Source: Hemerocallis citrina
Taxonomy: Eukaryota; Streptophyta; Magnoliopsida; Asparagales; Asphodelaceae
Reading direction: 5' to 3'
Length of the DNA: 64,000 nucleotides
NCBI GenBank assembly: GCA_017893485.1
Contig: CM030363.1
Coordinates: 115,730,004-115,794,003, forward strand
In this document: piece after piece, positions 20,318 to 31,482 of the stretch
Layout: every line of letters begins with the position of its first letter
Numbering within the stretch: position 1 is the first letter of the stretch
Program-made: the position numbers and the translations under genes
The notes under the pieces: generated by a model
What the model was told of the DNA's origin: nothing
Database searches by the model: none
What the model saw: the letters and a program-made list of their open reading frames with translations, nothing else

Positions 20318-23157
20318 TGTAACCCCTGTTTCCGATTATACGGATTTCCAGTTCTTTTCTTTTCTCTATGTATTCTGGTATTTCAAATTTCGTATAAATC
20401 ATTCCAATGCATTTAAATCCTTTTGAATTTCTTATTGAACCCCAAATTTATATTCCAAACTACAAATCTTGTCTCTCCTCTTTTTGTTTGAAGCCCACAA
20501 TTATTATTGAATTTATGTTATATTCATTTGAAGCCCAAAGAGTAGCCCATCTCTTGTTGGATTTTAGCCCAAACCCAATCCCATCTCCTGTTGGACTCTA
20601 ACCCTAAACCCAAACCCACAAACCCATATACTACTCACCCGTATACAATTCCTCCACTTTTCTCCACTCTTCCCACATCCATGTAACCACATCCCACTAT
20701 CTCTAAATACCCTTTTATAATAATTATTTTATTATTTTAATAAACACCCCCACCCTCTCTTCCCCGTTATCTTCCTTTCCATCTCCTTTCTGTTTTTACC
20801 CAACATAATAAACCCAACTCCCCCTCTCCTCCTTCCTCCATCTCCTGCTCTCACTCATCATCCCCGACCTCAAGCTGCGACTTCGCCCATCGAAGCCCTC
20901 GTCGCCAGTCATCCCTGAGTTCCGTCGCCCTCTTCGCTCATCACCCGAGCGCCCTCAACCACTGCCCTGCGCTCGCCCCGCCCTCCATTCGCCTCGCTAC
21001 TTCTCCCTTTGTCTCTGTCCAACTGCGCCTCCTCCACTGGTCATCGTAGCACCGTCCCCTCATCGTCATCCCTTTCCCTCAACCACCGAAGAACCCACCT
21101 CCTGTCGACTTCCGCCAGCGTCGCGACCTCCGATCGTGGCACCCATCTTGTCGCCGCTATCAGCTCGCATCGCCAGCCTCGCCTTCGCTCGAGCCTCCGT
21201 CGAAACCCCCGTTTGCCCATCGCTGCACCCTTCCTCGCCGACTGCGACCTCCACTGCTCTCCGCAATCGCCGCCTAGTCACAACCTCTCTCTCCCGCCCG
21301 TTCTCTCTCTGTATGTGTTTTGAATAAGGTGAAGAAGAAGAAGGGAATAACACAGTGTGTTATTGGTGTTGCTGTTGTATTGGTATTTGGGGAATCTTAT
21401 TGTATTGGTGTTGGGTGGATTGCTATTTGGTGTGTTGGTGTTTTGGTTGCTGTTTGGAGTTGTTGTTGGGAGTTTGCTGTTTGGAGTTGTGTTGGGTGTT
21501 GCTATTTGTGGGTGGCTGGCTATGCTGTTTGTTGTTGTGAAGTGTGGAATTGGGTGTGTGCTGGTCCGCTGTGCTTGCTGATTGTGTTTGCTGTTTGTGG
21601 AGTAGGGATTGGATTGAAGTGTTGTTTGGTATTTTGGGTGTAGAAGATGTGCTGAGTTCACTGTTGCTGTTATTGCTTGGATTTTCTCGCTCGGTCTTCA
21701 CACGTACTCTTGGGATTGCTCCCCGAATTCTGATCCCGTTATTCTGGTGATTCTAATCGAATCGTCTACAAGAAAAAGGCAAGTCCACTTGAACTCCGTT
21801 ATTTATTTTAGTTCAAGATTTTTGATCTCTAAGCAAGTAGTTCCATTTCAATTATTCTAATTTGCATTGTGTCATTTCCGTTAGGAGTATCGAGGGTTTA
21901 CACGAGCTAACCCAATGTACTCTTGACATCATATTATTATCCATTGACTTAAACCCAAGCCTACATACACACTTGACATAAATAAAATGACTAGAGATTG
22001 CATATAAGGAAAATGAATGGTGATTGAATACATTGATTGATTGAAGTATCGGGACTTGAACAATGACATTGTGAATTGACTCGTACACGGTAATGAACAT
22101 TCAAATTGCTGTATAATAGTGTAATGCATTTCATGATATAATAGCATGTTAGTTATCGACTTGAATGAACATATATGTGATGGCTTTTTATGAGTTACTG
22201 CTGCATTGTTTGTCTTGTACTGAGGTTTCGACCCAGTTATATTAGAAATCAGTTAAAATAATATGATTGTTGTTTCAGATTTACTATTTCATGTTATTAT
22301 TGTGCAATGCATCATGTTGCTGCATTATCATCATTCCCTTGACATTCTTATACACACTTGCATAGACATGAGTGACATAATAATAAAATAATAAACAAGC
22401 CGGGGTTAATAAGGGTTGACTTAGTAGTGGATAGTCTCAGAAAATGTACTCGGTAAGGCCTATCGTGATATCGTATTGACATGGAAGGAGAAGTATTGAT
22501 TGTGAATGATTGATTGAAAAATTGGAAATTGATTGATTGTAAATGGTAAATAATTGTTATTGACACCGAGTACACGCTCTGTAGATCCCACCACGAAGTC
22601 TAAAACGAACACTGTTGTGCGTGCATCAAACCTGTGGTATGGGACGCAGTAGTACGTGCACTAGATAGGAAAAATGACACTCTAATGAACTTAAATTGAC
22701 ACGTATATACTTGATTAAGACTATTGTTTATTAATACCATTATTTATTTTGCAATTTGATCTTGATTCATATTCCTTCATGTACCTTACTTCTTTACTCT
22801 CTGCTTTCACTACTTGCTGTCCGTACTTGCTCTAAGGACAAATTATTCTTTCTTTTTAGATGAACAAGTACAGGTGCACAAGGAGAATTACCAGAAGGCA
22901 TTGGTGAGCAGTTCTTCTACAATTGAAGCAGGAGTCTCTCGAGCTATTTAGTAAGTTCTTTTATTCCAGATTTGGTTATTGAATTTCACTCTCGTTTTTG
23001 TGATTATGTTTTCTGCGTGGTTGTGATTCATTTTTTTATATATTGTTGAGTTAAGACTGGTACAGCTTATGGATGATATGAGTTGGCGTACTTATATCAT
23101 TCGCTGGGCCTCATTTACGTGTCTGTGTTTTCGTATTCCGGGAAGCGGGGCGTGACA
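20318..23157 (+). mobile_element. Solo LTR (family A, copy 2), 2.84 kb, perfect TSD
   Basis: The repeat starts TGTAACCCCTGTTTCC and ends GGGAAGCGGGGCGTGACA. It is flanked on both sides by CTACT (20313-20317 and 23158-23162), a 5-bp target duplication. No coding sequence is present, so it is a solo LTR left by LTR-LTR recombination. A TTTTATAATAA box near 20711 followed by a CT-rich, then GC-rich leader (20755-21320) supports plus as the sense strand. The insertion is within LTR copy 1 of the same family, in opposite orientation. Gypsy chromovirus assignment is inferred from end sequence and size. Confidence 0.85.
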
Positions 23158-23480
23158 CTACTGTTTGAGTGTTTGAAGGATGAAGGTGAGATAGAGTACG
23201 TGGCAGCAAGGTTGAAGATGGAGTTGGGTAGTTGGTTGTATGGGTTTGGAGAGCTTCGGGATGCAGGAGAAGGCAACAAATGTGATGAAGGAAGGAGATG
23301 GAGAGACCTGGTTGTGTGGTGCAGGGAGGGGTTGGTTGTTTGGGTTGTTAAGGAGATTAAGATTGGGATTAGTAATGGAGATTTAAGTGAGATTCATGGG
23401 GTGATTTGTTTGTGCAGTTGAGGGGAAAGTGAGTTGAGGTTAATGGGCTTGGGCTTGGGTTTGGGTTAACGGGCTGCGGG

Positions 23481-24234
23481 TGTTGGGTTTGGGGCGTCAA
23501 CCAAAACCCGTTGTCACAGCGGAACTAAATAGAGTCGAAGTAGATGAGACGAATAAATTGAGCAAGCAGGTAGATGAGACGAATAAATTGAGCAAGCAAG
23601 TAGATCCACCAATCTAACACAAATACATTGATGACTTATCTCGGTTAGCTTTTGCTTAATCTGGGAAAAAATATAGGGAGATCTGATATTCAACTAGAAG
23701 AGATTACAAGGAGTTATTAAACCACCCAAGACAAGAAATTAAACTCACTCACCAAGAACTATCTCTCTCTCGAGTCTCTCTTTGCAATGGAGAAAATAAT
23801 CTATAAAGTACTACCTCTCATATTGGAGGAGTTTACAATATATATATAGAAGAATAGAGAGAAACCTTGGTCTAATCTTAATTCTCAGTCGTCCGATATA
23901 ATCTGGAAAAGAAGTAACTGAATAGGAGCAGTACGATCTAACTTGGAGTTGAAGATTGGGCTGAAACGACCTAATAAATCGAAGCATAAAAATGAACACA
24001 GCACAGCGGGCGGTCGACCGTCCAACAAGACCGGTCGACCGTCCACCTCTCGTCCAAACCCAGGGCAACTGCGGTCGGGAGGTGCGGTCGACCGCAACAT
24101 AGGACAGTCGACTGCAACTTAGCTTGCACCTTGTTGCTGTTGTTTTCTTCTACCCTCTTCAACGCTTCGACCTCCGTGCTTCATCTTACCTTCTTCTAAT
24201 CTGAACAATGAGTATTAAAGACACAATCCTAACA
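23481..24234 (-). repeat. LTR (3' in sense) of the gag-only Copia
   Basis: In minus sense it starts TGTTAGGATTGTG and ends CCCAACA. Relative to its partner it has a 29-bp tandem duplication (GTAGATGAGACGAATAAATT-type unit, 23542-23600). Confidence 0.85.
24011..24116. repeat. GTCGAC palindrome cluster in Copia LTR (left copy)
   Basis: CGGTCGACCG (twice), GCGGTCGACCGC and ACAGTCGACTGC lie within 106 bp. Each is centred on GTCGAC and is a near or perfect palindrome. Confidence 0.85.
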
Positions 24235-24683
24235 AACTCCACCTTGGATTGCATACGAGTGCTATCACATGATGTGTTATTCATCTCCAAACTGTAATGA
24301 ATTCCACTTGCAAAAAAGGACTTAGAACAATAGCTTCTTCTTCTAGTTGAAATGATCTCTACCTAATCTCACCAATTCCAGTATACCCCTTCAAGGGTAC
24401 ACCTCCGTACCCTTAGGCTTTCTCCACCTTTCGACGATATTCGAACGTCGTGGTCTCGTCTCGATGAATCTAGTTGCGGCAAACTAGCTGAGCTTACGGG
24501 AATAACGGAAAAAGAAGTAACACTTGCACAAGTATTTCGGATCCTCCAAAGCTTGTAGAGATTGTTTTAGGTTGGCCCAACCACTCTCATACCTCTAATC
24601 ACCTTACAAAAAACAGACAGAACTCCACCTCGAGATGTGTACCTATAACCCCGTGCATCAAGAGTTCCTAAGGAAATCAGATT

Positions 24684-24990
24684 TCATTTCAGCAGAGAAA
24701 TATGCAAAACATCCCTTAAAGTGAACATATTTAGACCTGGTATCTTCAACTCAACTGTTCCCTCACCTACTACTTCACAAAACTCTCCAGTTTTCGTTGT
24801 CACACAATGCCCCGTAGTAGACTTATAAGTAGAAAAACTCTCCAGGGAGCAAATAACTCCCTGAGTCAAGAAACCAACTAGAATCCACTTCTAAAAAAAT
24901 TGAAACAAGAAGATACGAATCACCTAAATCAAAGGCACTAACCATATTAGCGGCTAAATTCCCATTATTTGCACTCTCCTGATTCTGCAA
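24684..24990 (-). pseudogene. Copia protease-region scrap
   Basis: After the gag zinc knuckle the minus strand gives phrases such as SSWFLDSGS, VVGEGTVELKIPGLNMFTLR and DVLHISLLK, matching the W-x-DSG and NVLHVP-type positions of Copia protease. Stops and frameshifts interrupt it and the sequence ends before integrase. Confidence 0.65.
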
Positions 24991-24993
24991 TTT

Positions 24994-25700
24994 TCAACAG
25001 TCTTTCTTGATATGCCCTGGCCTCTTGCAATATCGGCAACAGATCGAATCTTTTTGCAAAGCACTTTGTCTATCTCCTGAAGGACCATCCACTGCTAGAC
25101 AACTTGTGGGAATAGACGATGATTTCTGAGTCTCCTTCCTAAGTTGATTTTTCTTCAATGCTTTGATTACACCATTTACCGAAATACTCTCCATGGCAGA
25201 TCTACTGTGTAGCATGGTAGTGATCAAAGGCTCGTACGAATCCGGTAGTGAATATATCAGGTGGAAAGCTTTATCTTCCTCACACACATCTATGTTGATC
25301 GCCTTAAGTTCTGATAATACCTTATTGAACTCTGTAATGTGCTCTTGGAGATCGGTACCTTCCTTCATAGAAAAACGAAATAACTTTCTCTTCCAATGCA
25401 TCCGATCTAATAACGACAAAACAGAGTAGTCAGCTATGAGTTTTTTCCACGAACTCGCCGCATCAGTTTCTTCAAGAAATCTGTACTTGACCTCGTCCGC
25501 CAAGGATAGTCGGATCAGACTTATGGCTCTTTCATGTATATCTTCCCAACTGTCATCCTTCATATCAGTTGACTTTTCTTTCTTCTCAACGGCTAACTGC
25601 AAACTTTCTTGAACAAGGACATCATACATGTCCGTCTTTCAAAGATTGAAATTGATCTTTCCATCGAACTGCTTAATCTTCAAAATACTGTGACCTGTTA
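24994..25700 (-). pseudogene. Copia gag (UBN2-type) with CCHC zinc knuckle
   Basis: The minus strand reads LKIKQFDGKINFNL, one stop, then about 211 open codons from MYDVLVQESLQLAVEKKEK. RFSMKEGTDLQEHITEFNKV and LIYSLPDSYEPLITTML are hallmark UBN2/gag phrases. The C-terminus carries CCRYCKRPGHIKKDC, a zinc knuckle binding the genomic RNA. Gag forms the virus-like particle. Only one early stop separates it from an open frame. The true start codon upstream of about 25700 is not clear. Confidence 0.88.
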
Positions 25701-25725
25701 TCTTAACTAAGGAACTCGGCAACCT

Positions 25726-25742
25726 GAAGCTCTGATACTAGT
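25726..25742 (-). other. Primer binding site, tRNA-Met type
   Basis: In minus sense the 5' LTR end CCCAACA is followed by ACTAGTATCAGAGCTTC. TATCAGAGC matches the core of the usual TGGTATCAGAGC initiator-Met primer site. Confidence 0.75.
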
Positions 25743-26458
25743 TGTTGGGATTAGGGCATCAACCAACGCCCGTTGTCGCAGCGGAATTAAATAGAACAAT
25801 GAGGAAGTCGAAGAAGATGAGAAGAATAAATTGAGTAAGCAAGTAGATCCACCAATCTAACACAAAAACACCGGTGACTTATCCCGGTTAGCTTTTGCTT
25901 AATCTGGGGGAAAATATAGGGAGATCTGATATTCAACTAGAAGAGATTAAAAGGAGTTATTGATACACTTAATACAAGAAATTAAACTCACTCACCAAGA
26001 ACTATCTCTCTCTCGAGCCTCTCTTTGCAATGGAGAAAATAATCTATGAAGTACTACCTCTCATATTGGAGGAGTTTACAATATATATAGAGAAGAATAG
26101 AGAGAAACCTAGGTCTAATCTTGATTCTCAGTCATCCGATATAACCTGGAAAAGAAGTAACTGAATAGGAGACGTACGATCTAACTTGGAGTTGAAGATT
26201 GGGCTGAAACGAATTAACAAATCGAAGTCCAAAAATGAACATAGTGCCGCAGGCGGTCGACCGTCCAACAAGACCGGTAGACCGTCTACCTCTCGGCCAT
26301 ACCCAGTGCAATTGCGGTCGGAGGGTGCGGTCGACCGCAACATAGCCTGCACCTTGTTGTTGTTGTTTTCTTTTACTTACTTTGACGCTTCGACCTCCGT
26401 GCTTCATCCTTAACTTCTTCTAATCTGAACATCGAGTATTCAAAACACAATCCTGACA
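25743..26458 (-). repeat. LTR (5' in sense) of the gag-only Copia
   Basis: In minus sense it starts TGTCAGGATTGTG and ends CCCTAATCCCAACA. It aligns along its full length with the left LTR, with many substitutions, so the insertion is not recent. A CTATATATATTG sequence near 26090 may be its TATA box. Confidence 0.85.
26252..26339. repeat. GTCGAC palindrome cluster in Copia LTR (right copy)
   Basis: GCGGTCGACCG and GCGGTCGACCGC are intact. CCGGTAGACCG and GCGGTCGGAGG are degenerate copies at the places where the other LTR has palindromes or near-palindromes. Confidence 0.8.
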
Positions 26459-26696
26459 ACGGGGTTGGGTTTGAATTTGGATTTAAAAGATTTGAAATGG
26501 AATCAGGCTTGGATTTGGGTTTCAAATAACTTAGGAGATCCACAATAATAGAACAAAATTTGGGCTTTAATACTATTAACAAATAATTGAATAGTCTAGT
26601 GTATGCAAATGAGTTCAAGAGAACGGAAAGATTTATAGATATCCGAAATACAAGAATAAGTAGAAAAAAATTTGTACAATTGGAAACGACAATTAC

Positions 26697-26830
26697 AGGG
26701 GCCCCCAAATTTTTTTCCCTTATACCTATATATATGTATTATGTGCGTGAAGTCAAATTACAATTTGTATATTTTTTAAGGGCCCCAAATTTTATTTATG
26801 TGGGAATTCGCCTCGAGCCCTCCCGAGATC
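26697..26830 (+). mobile_element. hAT element fragment, right part (split)
   Basis: AGGGGCCCCCAAATTTTTTT continues the element that starts at 17091. A second AAGGGCCCCAAATTT and a CGCCTCGAGCCCTC end-like phrase follow. The exact right terminus and target duplication could not be fixed. Confidence 0.5.
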
Positions 26831-26938
26831 ATCTGTCAAAAAATGATTAACCCCATAGCGCACATATAGTTTCAATTCTTAATAGAAACAAAATAGTTTG
26901 AATATTAGCTAATCGTGTGGTGTAATAGAGTGGTGTAA

Positions 26939-27449
26939 GGGCATCTCTAATTGTTCATCGTCAAATTTGGCAATTGGCAATTAGGATGGAACGCTCTAGT
27001 CTTTATTAAAATAATTTGGCATTTTCAAAAGAAAAATGGAGGGATCATTTCGGTTTTTTATTTGATTTTAAAGAAGGAACGTCACTTAACATTTTATTAT
27101 TAAAAAAAAAATTTACAAGATTGTCATTGAGGAGTGGGGTGGGGGTGATGTGGAGAGAGGGGAGTGGAGAGGGTGGTGTTTGGTGTTTGGGAGGAGTAGG
27201 GGATTTAAAAAGGATGTGAGTGGATTAAAGTAAGAACTTTTCGTCAATCAAATAATTTTTTTTTTAAAAATAGCCGACGAACCATCATATTGCGTCCGCT
27301 ATAATATGAAAATTACCATTTGTGCTGCCAAATTTGGCAATACACCGTTCCTCATAGACTCAAAATATGGCAATTTGGCAAACTACTGCAGAATTTTTTT
27401 TGCCAAATTTTGCAAAAATTGAGAAATTGACAAACGACTAAAGTTGTTC
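26939..27449. mobile_element. Harbinger-type MITE, 511 bp, TAA duplication
   Basis: The left end GGGCATCTCTAATTGTT and the reverse of the right end GAACAACTTTAGTCGTT agree at 11 of 17 positions. TAA flanks both sides (26936-26938 and 27450-27452). AATTTGGCAAT phrases recur internally near both ends. It has no coding capacity. Confidence 0.72.
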
Positions 27450-27823
27450 TAACCGACTATACAGCTTTTCTTCAAACGCATTCTGATCTCTAATTAATGA
27501 GACAAGTTATTTATTCAGTACTTTACTAATCAACATGTTATTTATATGTTTAATGCGTTGGATGCATGCATGAAACCTATCTACTAGATAAGTTTGTAAA
27601 TCATTGGAATTTAATTAAGAGAACGAGTGAGCTAGCTAATTTGTGATGATGTATATAAGTATATATGCATGATTATCAAAATAAATGCATGTGAGATAAT
27701 TACGACTTGGTTCTAACGAGGCTGAGAAAAAATAGAGATCCCACATAATGGGAGGAGGAAGCGGAGGAGGAAAGCAACTGGACGTTGCATGAGTTCGAGG
27801 AATTGAATGTATGATATATGAAA

Positions 27824-27881
27824 ATGTTTTGTTTAAGCTCCTAGTTTGAATTGATTTTACATTAGCCATTTTGCCAAACTT
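27824..27881 (+). repeat. 58-bp direct repeat, copy 1
   Basis: The unit begins ATGTTTTGTTTAAGCTCC and ends GCCATTTTGCCAAACTT. It differs from copy 2 at three positions. Confidence 0.85.
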
Positions 27882-28478
27882 ATATGATATAGGAAAACTA
27901 GATTTGCTCGTGGGCACGTGCGTACGGCACGTCTTCGGAACGATACAACACACGAAAAACCATGTAAACAGTAAAACAACAATTATGTAGTTCAAGTTTG
28001 AATAGTATGACAATAATTAGTTGTAAATAAAAGTCCATGTTTCTATTAGTATATGTTGAAAAGTAATTATAAATGAGGGTGTAAATCCAACTTCTTAGAA
28101 CTTTAAGGGTGGAAAATGATGAAATTTAACTATTGAAGAATTATTTGTTATTTTCAATATAACATGTGCAATAAAAAAAAACATAAAAATTTTGAAAATT
28201 TTACAAACCTGAAATCTTAAAATCTAAATTTCTAAGTAAATAAAGAAAGAATGGGAGAGAGAGATGGAGAGAGAGAAAGAAAGAAATATGAAAAAGTAAA
28301 AAGAGAAGAGAGATAGTAATAAAATAATGAGTTTTTTAGTTTTGGGGAAAAAAAATTTAATTTTGGAGTTTAAAATTTTGGGAAAAAAAAAGTGTTTTGT
28401 GAGATTGGATCTGACCCTTTAATTTTGGGGGATTAAAAGTGAGCCACTTGATAGCTTTCTTTATGTTTTATTAAATAT

Positions 28479-28536
28479 ATGTTTTGTTTAAGCTCCCAGT
28501 TTGAATAGATTTTACATTAGCCATTTTGACAAACTT
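28479..28536 (+). repeat. 58-bp direct repeat, copy 2
   Basis: Same unit 655 bp downstream with three substitutions. The two copies bracket the GA-rich tract. Confidence 0.85.
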
Positions 28537-28800
28537 TTTTTTGTTTTTTGTTTTTTGCTTTTTGCTTTTTGGATAAAAATGGGAGCTCGTCACCACTTTA
28601 TTATAGATTTTAACGGGGACAATAGTTTGACATCCAAAATAAGACAACATTAAAATCTACATGAAGAGAAATGATAAAAGGACAACAAAATAAGATACAG
28701 CCATTGGATTAAAAGCACAACAATCCTGATCGTTCATTTAAAAAACCTAATCCTATTGCATTGCAGTCAAAGCGAAGTCGCGTGGTCTCAAGGTTATTAA

Positions 28801-29712
28801 GAGCATCTCTAAGGGCTCTTTAAATTCACTAGGCATCGACAATTTTGACTAGCGACCTTGAATTTGGCTCTCCAACGGCTAGCCAAATTGGCTCGCTATT
28901 TTGCCGATCGTGAACAGTGCTAGGCAAAATGGAGAGGGAGAAGGGGCTCGGCAAAATTAAAAAATTGGGAAAAAATTAGCCAACGGCTAGAATCTCAACG
29001 GATGTATTTTATCCTCTAAAAAACATCACAAATTGCAGACTACCACCATTACTTCAACTTTCTTCTATAGATTTGTTCTAAAAAAAATTTGCTTCAATAC
29101 CTGGAAAAATTGATCTCTTCACTGCGCGTTCCGGCCTTCAAAAGCGCGCTGCTGCACTCGAAACCGTTGCGTTCCTCCCAATTTCTTGCTTCCTGTCCTG
29201 TCCTGTTCATCTTCTTCAAAATCTTGGAGATGTTTTGAGAATGTTTTGCTTTATAAAATTGGGTTGGTTTGGGTTAACGCCTTAACGGGATGGTTGGTTG
29301 GGGTATCATTAAATTAAATGGGTATTGGGTTGGGTTGAGTTTAATTAACTTAAATAGTAGTGTGCTGGTTTGGGTTTTGATAGTTAGTGGGGTTTGTTTA
29401 GTTAATTTGAGTTATATTAACATGTGCTAGGTTTGAATTAAATTGTAATTTGATTTCATTTTATTATACTATACATTTGTTCTAATTTAGTTCTTTTGTT
29501 TTGTAGTATTAATATATAATATGAGCTAAGAAATTTGATTTAAAAAAATTATATAATATGTTTTATTTGGAAAATAATAAAATATTGGATAGCTAGTCAA
29601 TTTGACTAGCATTGTTGGAGATGAAAAAAAAATAGCTAGCCAAATTTACTAGGTAAATTGACAATTTAGACAATTTGGCTAGCCATTTTGGCTAGTGCCC
29701 TTGGAGATGCTC
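28801..29712. mobile_element. Harbinger-type MITE, 912 bp, TAA duplication
   Basis: GAGCATCTCTAAGGGC at the left and GCCCTTGGAGATGCTC at the right form 16-bp inverted repeats with one mismatch, flanked by TAA (28798-28800 and 29713-29715). Subterminal GGCTAGCCAAATTGGCTCG-like repeats occur near both ends. No transposase is encoded. Confidence 0.9.
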
Positions 29713-29715
29713 TAA

Positions 29716-30736
29716 CAGCGGTCACCTAGCGAGCGGCGAAGTTCAGGGTCAGGAAAGAGGAAGGGCTGGTTGACGGGTAGATACAACGTACGACGATCAA
29801 TCACATCGCATAGACAGGGCACAGGAGCGGCAGAATCCTGAAAAGCCACGTGGTTGCGAGGCCCAAGGTTGACGAAGCAGGGGTTCCTCGTGAAAGCGAC
29901 GTGCTAACTTTGACTAGGGAGGAGCTCAAGGAGAGTGTAAGGTCGCAGTGGGAGCATTGGTGAATGGGCTGGGCCAACAAATTATTGCGCCTTCAACAAA
30001 TTCAAAAATTAAAGTTGCAGAGGTTGAACAACTGGCTGTGCTGTATTTAGCTAAGGAGCAAGGAGTACAACTGAGGGTGTTGTGAATGAATCATTTGAAA
30101 TAATTCAATTGATGCAGTGGATGTTAGAATAGGGGAGGAGAACAGAGAGCTTATTATCAAACCAGTCCACGATGACACATCTAGGGGGCAGAGTTGGAAC
30201 TGGATAAGGAAGAGTACACGGAGGTTAGGAGTTTAGCCTGGAAAAAGATTATAAGAACAATCAAGATGGATCGCATACAGGTGATGAGAGGATTGGAGCT
30301 CTGGATGGAGTAGGAAATGAGGAGCACGTTACAGATTCGGACACTCAAGCATGGAAAAAAAAAGTTAGGGAGTTGGCCGGGGAAGAAGCTAAGGAGACAA
30401 GCATCAACAAGAAAATAGTTGAATATCAAAAGAATAGTAAGAAACAATGCAACAAATGGGGTTCACATGGGCCAAAGGAGGAGGATTTAATCAAGGCAGC
30501 AGCAAGGGCAAAAGAATCTGTGTCGGCTTGTGGAGGTATGCCTAAGTGCAATTACACCGAAGTGCAAGTTATCTATCTTGAATTTTATTCTAGATAATAT
30601 GCTTCTCTATTATGCAAGTCTACTCGGTCTGGCCATGGGTTCTATTAGTGTTGAATAGTTAGAGTGGGTCCACTCTCTTAGAGGAAAGGTAGATAAACTG
30701 TGTATATAGATAGGGGTTTGTCTCCTTGGGGGTTAG
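29716..30736 (+). pseudogene. LINE ORF1-like remnant
   Basis: An open stretch at 30330-30597 reads SDTQAWKKKVRELAGEEAKE, then KAAARAKESVSACGGMPKCN, a charged sequence like plant LINE ORF1/gag tails. Upstream the frame is broken repeatedly. No zinc knuckle was found, so the assignment leans on the endonuclease-like sequence that follows beyond the inserted hAT element. Confidence 0.4.
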
Positions 30737-31474
30737 CAGGACTTAAGATTTTGGGACCTGATGCGAATTCCCGAAATGGTACCCTCAGACCTTTATGTTC
30801 ATATAAGATTTTTTTCATCGACGATGATACAATAGTATTATCAATACAAAATTTAAGAAATAAACAATAGACAAAATATACTATCCAAAATAATATATTT
30901 ATAATTAAATAAAAATAAAACTAAAGATGATCCAAAAAAAAAAATGATGTTCGGGACCAATACATAAAAAAAAACTAATAACGTTTGAGGTAGTTCATAA
31001 TTATTATAATTTTTTTAAAAAAAATCTTAGGCCACCAAACGCCCCATTGCCCTAAATATCTAGATAACTAGATTTAAGAACAAAATTACATTTGTTCAAT
31101 TACCTCTAAGAAAGAGAGAGATCGATAATGGCAGAATAGAGGGATTGACTCATTGACAACAACAAAAAGCTGAGAAAAGTAGATCCGTAGAGGAGATGAA
31201 GAGCAATCTTAGCGTCGGAAGGCTGGAAGGGGAAAGCTGGAGAAGATTTTGAGACATTTAGATATTCTAGGAAAAAAACTTAATTGCATTAGACGTTTAG
31301 ATATCCTAGGAAAATAAAATTTCTTTACTTGGGCTAAAAGAAACAATGAATATTTTGGGTTTTTTATTTATAATTGGGCTTACGTACATTAAAAGTAGAA
31401 GAAAAAATTTGGTGCCCCACAAAATTTGGGCCTGAGGCAACTGCCTCTTGTGTCTCATTTCAGATCTGATCCTA
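30737..31474. mobile_element. Non-autonomous hAT element, 738 bp
   Basis: The left end CAGGACTTAAGATTTTGGG and the right end, reversed (TAGGATCAGATCTGAAATGAG), are degraded hAT-type termini; GGGCCTGAGGCAACTGCCTC near the right end is typical of this family. The 8-bp flanks GGGGTTAG (30729-30736) and AGGGTTAG (31475-31482) match at 7 of 8. It splits a LINE copy. Confidence 0.72.
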
Positions 31475-31482
31475 AGGGTTAG

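Larger units (their letters stand above)
23481..26458 (-). mobile_element. Deleted Copia element keeping gag only, 2.98 kb
   Basis: Two LTRs of 754 and 716 bp in the same direction enclose 1.5 kb. In minus sense the order is LTR, tRNA-Met-type primer site, gag, a protease scrap, then a purine tract (AAGGTGGAGT) and the second LTR; integrase and reverse transcriptase are missing. Flanks GCGGG (23476-23480) and ACGGG (26459-26463) form a 5-bp duplication with one change. It lies inside LTR copy 1. The 24240-24680 stretch has no recognisable coding content. Confidence 0.85.
17163..26696 (-). mobile_element. Long solo LTR (family A, copy 1) interrupted by two insertions
   Basis: Its left edge TATCACACCCCACTTCCC matches the reverse of the right edge of the clean solo LTR at 20318-23157 (TGTCACGCCCCGCTTCCC), and the following 60 bp also match (GGCCCAGCAAATGAT and CATAAG). 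Its right end (GATTTATAG...CGACAATTAC) matches the other end of that LTR. AGGGG flanks both sides (17158-17162 and 26697-26701). Sense is minus by homology. It contains the inverse copy 2 and a gag-only Copia element. The rest of the interior, including 17300-19480 and 19560-20310, is non-coding; a GGTGGNGG-rich open frame at 19958-20416 is low-complexity leader-like sequence. Confidence 0.75.
27450..28797. other. Non-coding intergenic region
   Basis: I see no gene here. It holds a 58-bp direct repeat (27824 and 28479), a GA-rich tract at 28245-28320, and a T-rich stretch (TTTTTTGTTTTTTGCTTTTT-like) at 28530-28570. A 125-residue open frame on the minus strand (27636-28013) has no recognisable domain and is probably chance. 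Confidence 0.5.

Noticed and set aside
19719..20416. Gly/Val/Arg-rich open frame suggesting a glycine-rich protein gene
   Set aside because: It is low-complexity GGTGG/GATGG repeat sequence in the leader-like part of an LTR, equivalent to the GC-rich part of the inverted copy at 20860-21320.
20860..21323. Ser/Arg/Pro-rich frame resembling a plant gene exon
   Set aside because: It lies wholly inside a solo LTR bounded by a perfect CTACT duplication and is open on both strands because of GC-rich low complexity.
27636..28013. 125-residue minus-strand open frame
   Set aside because: No domain, no typical codon bias, and part of it is the 58-bp direct repeat; likely chance.
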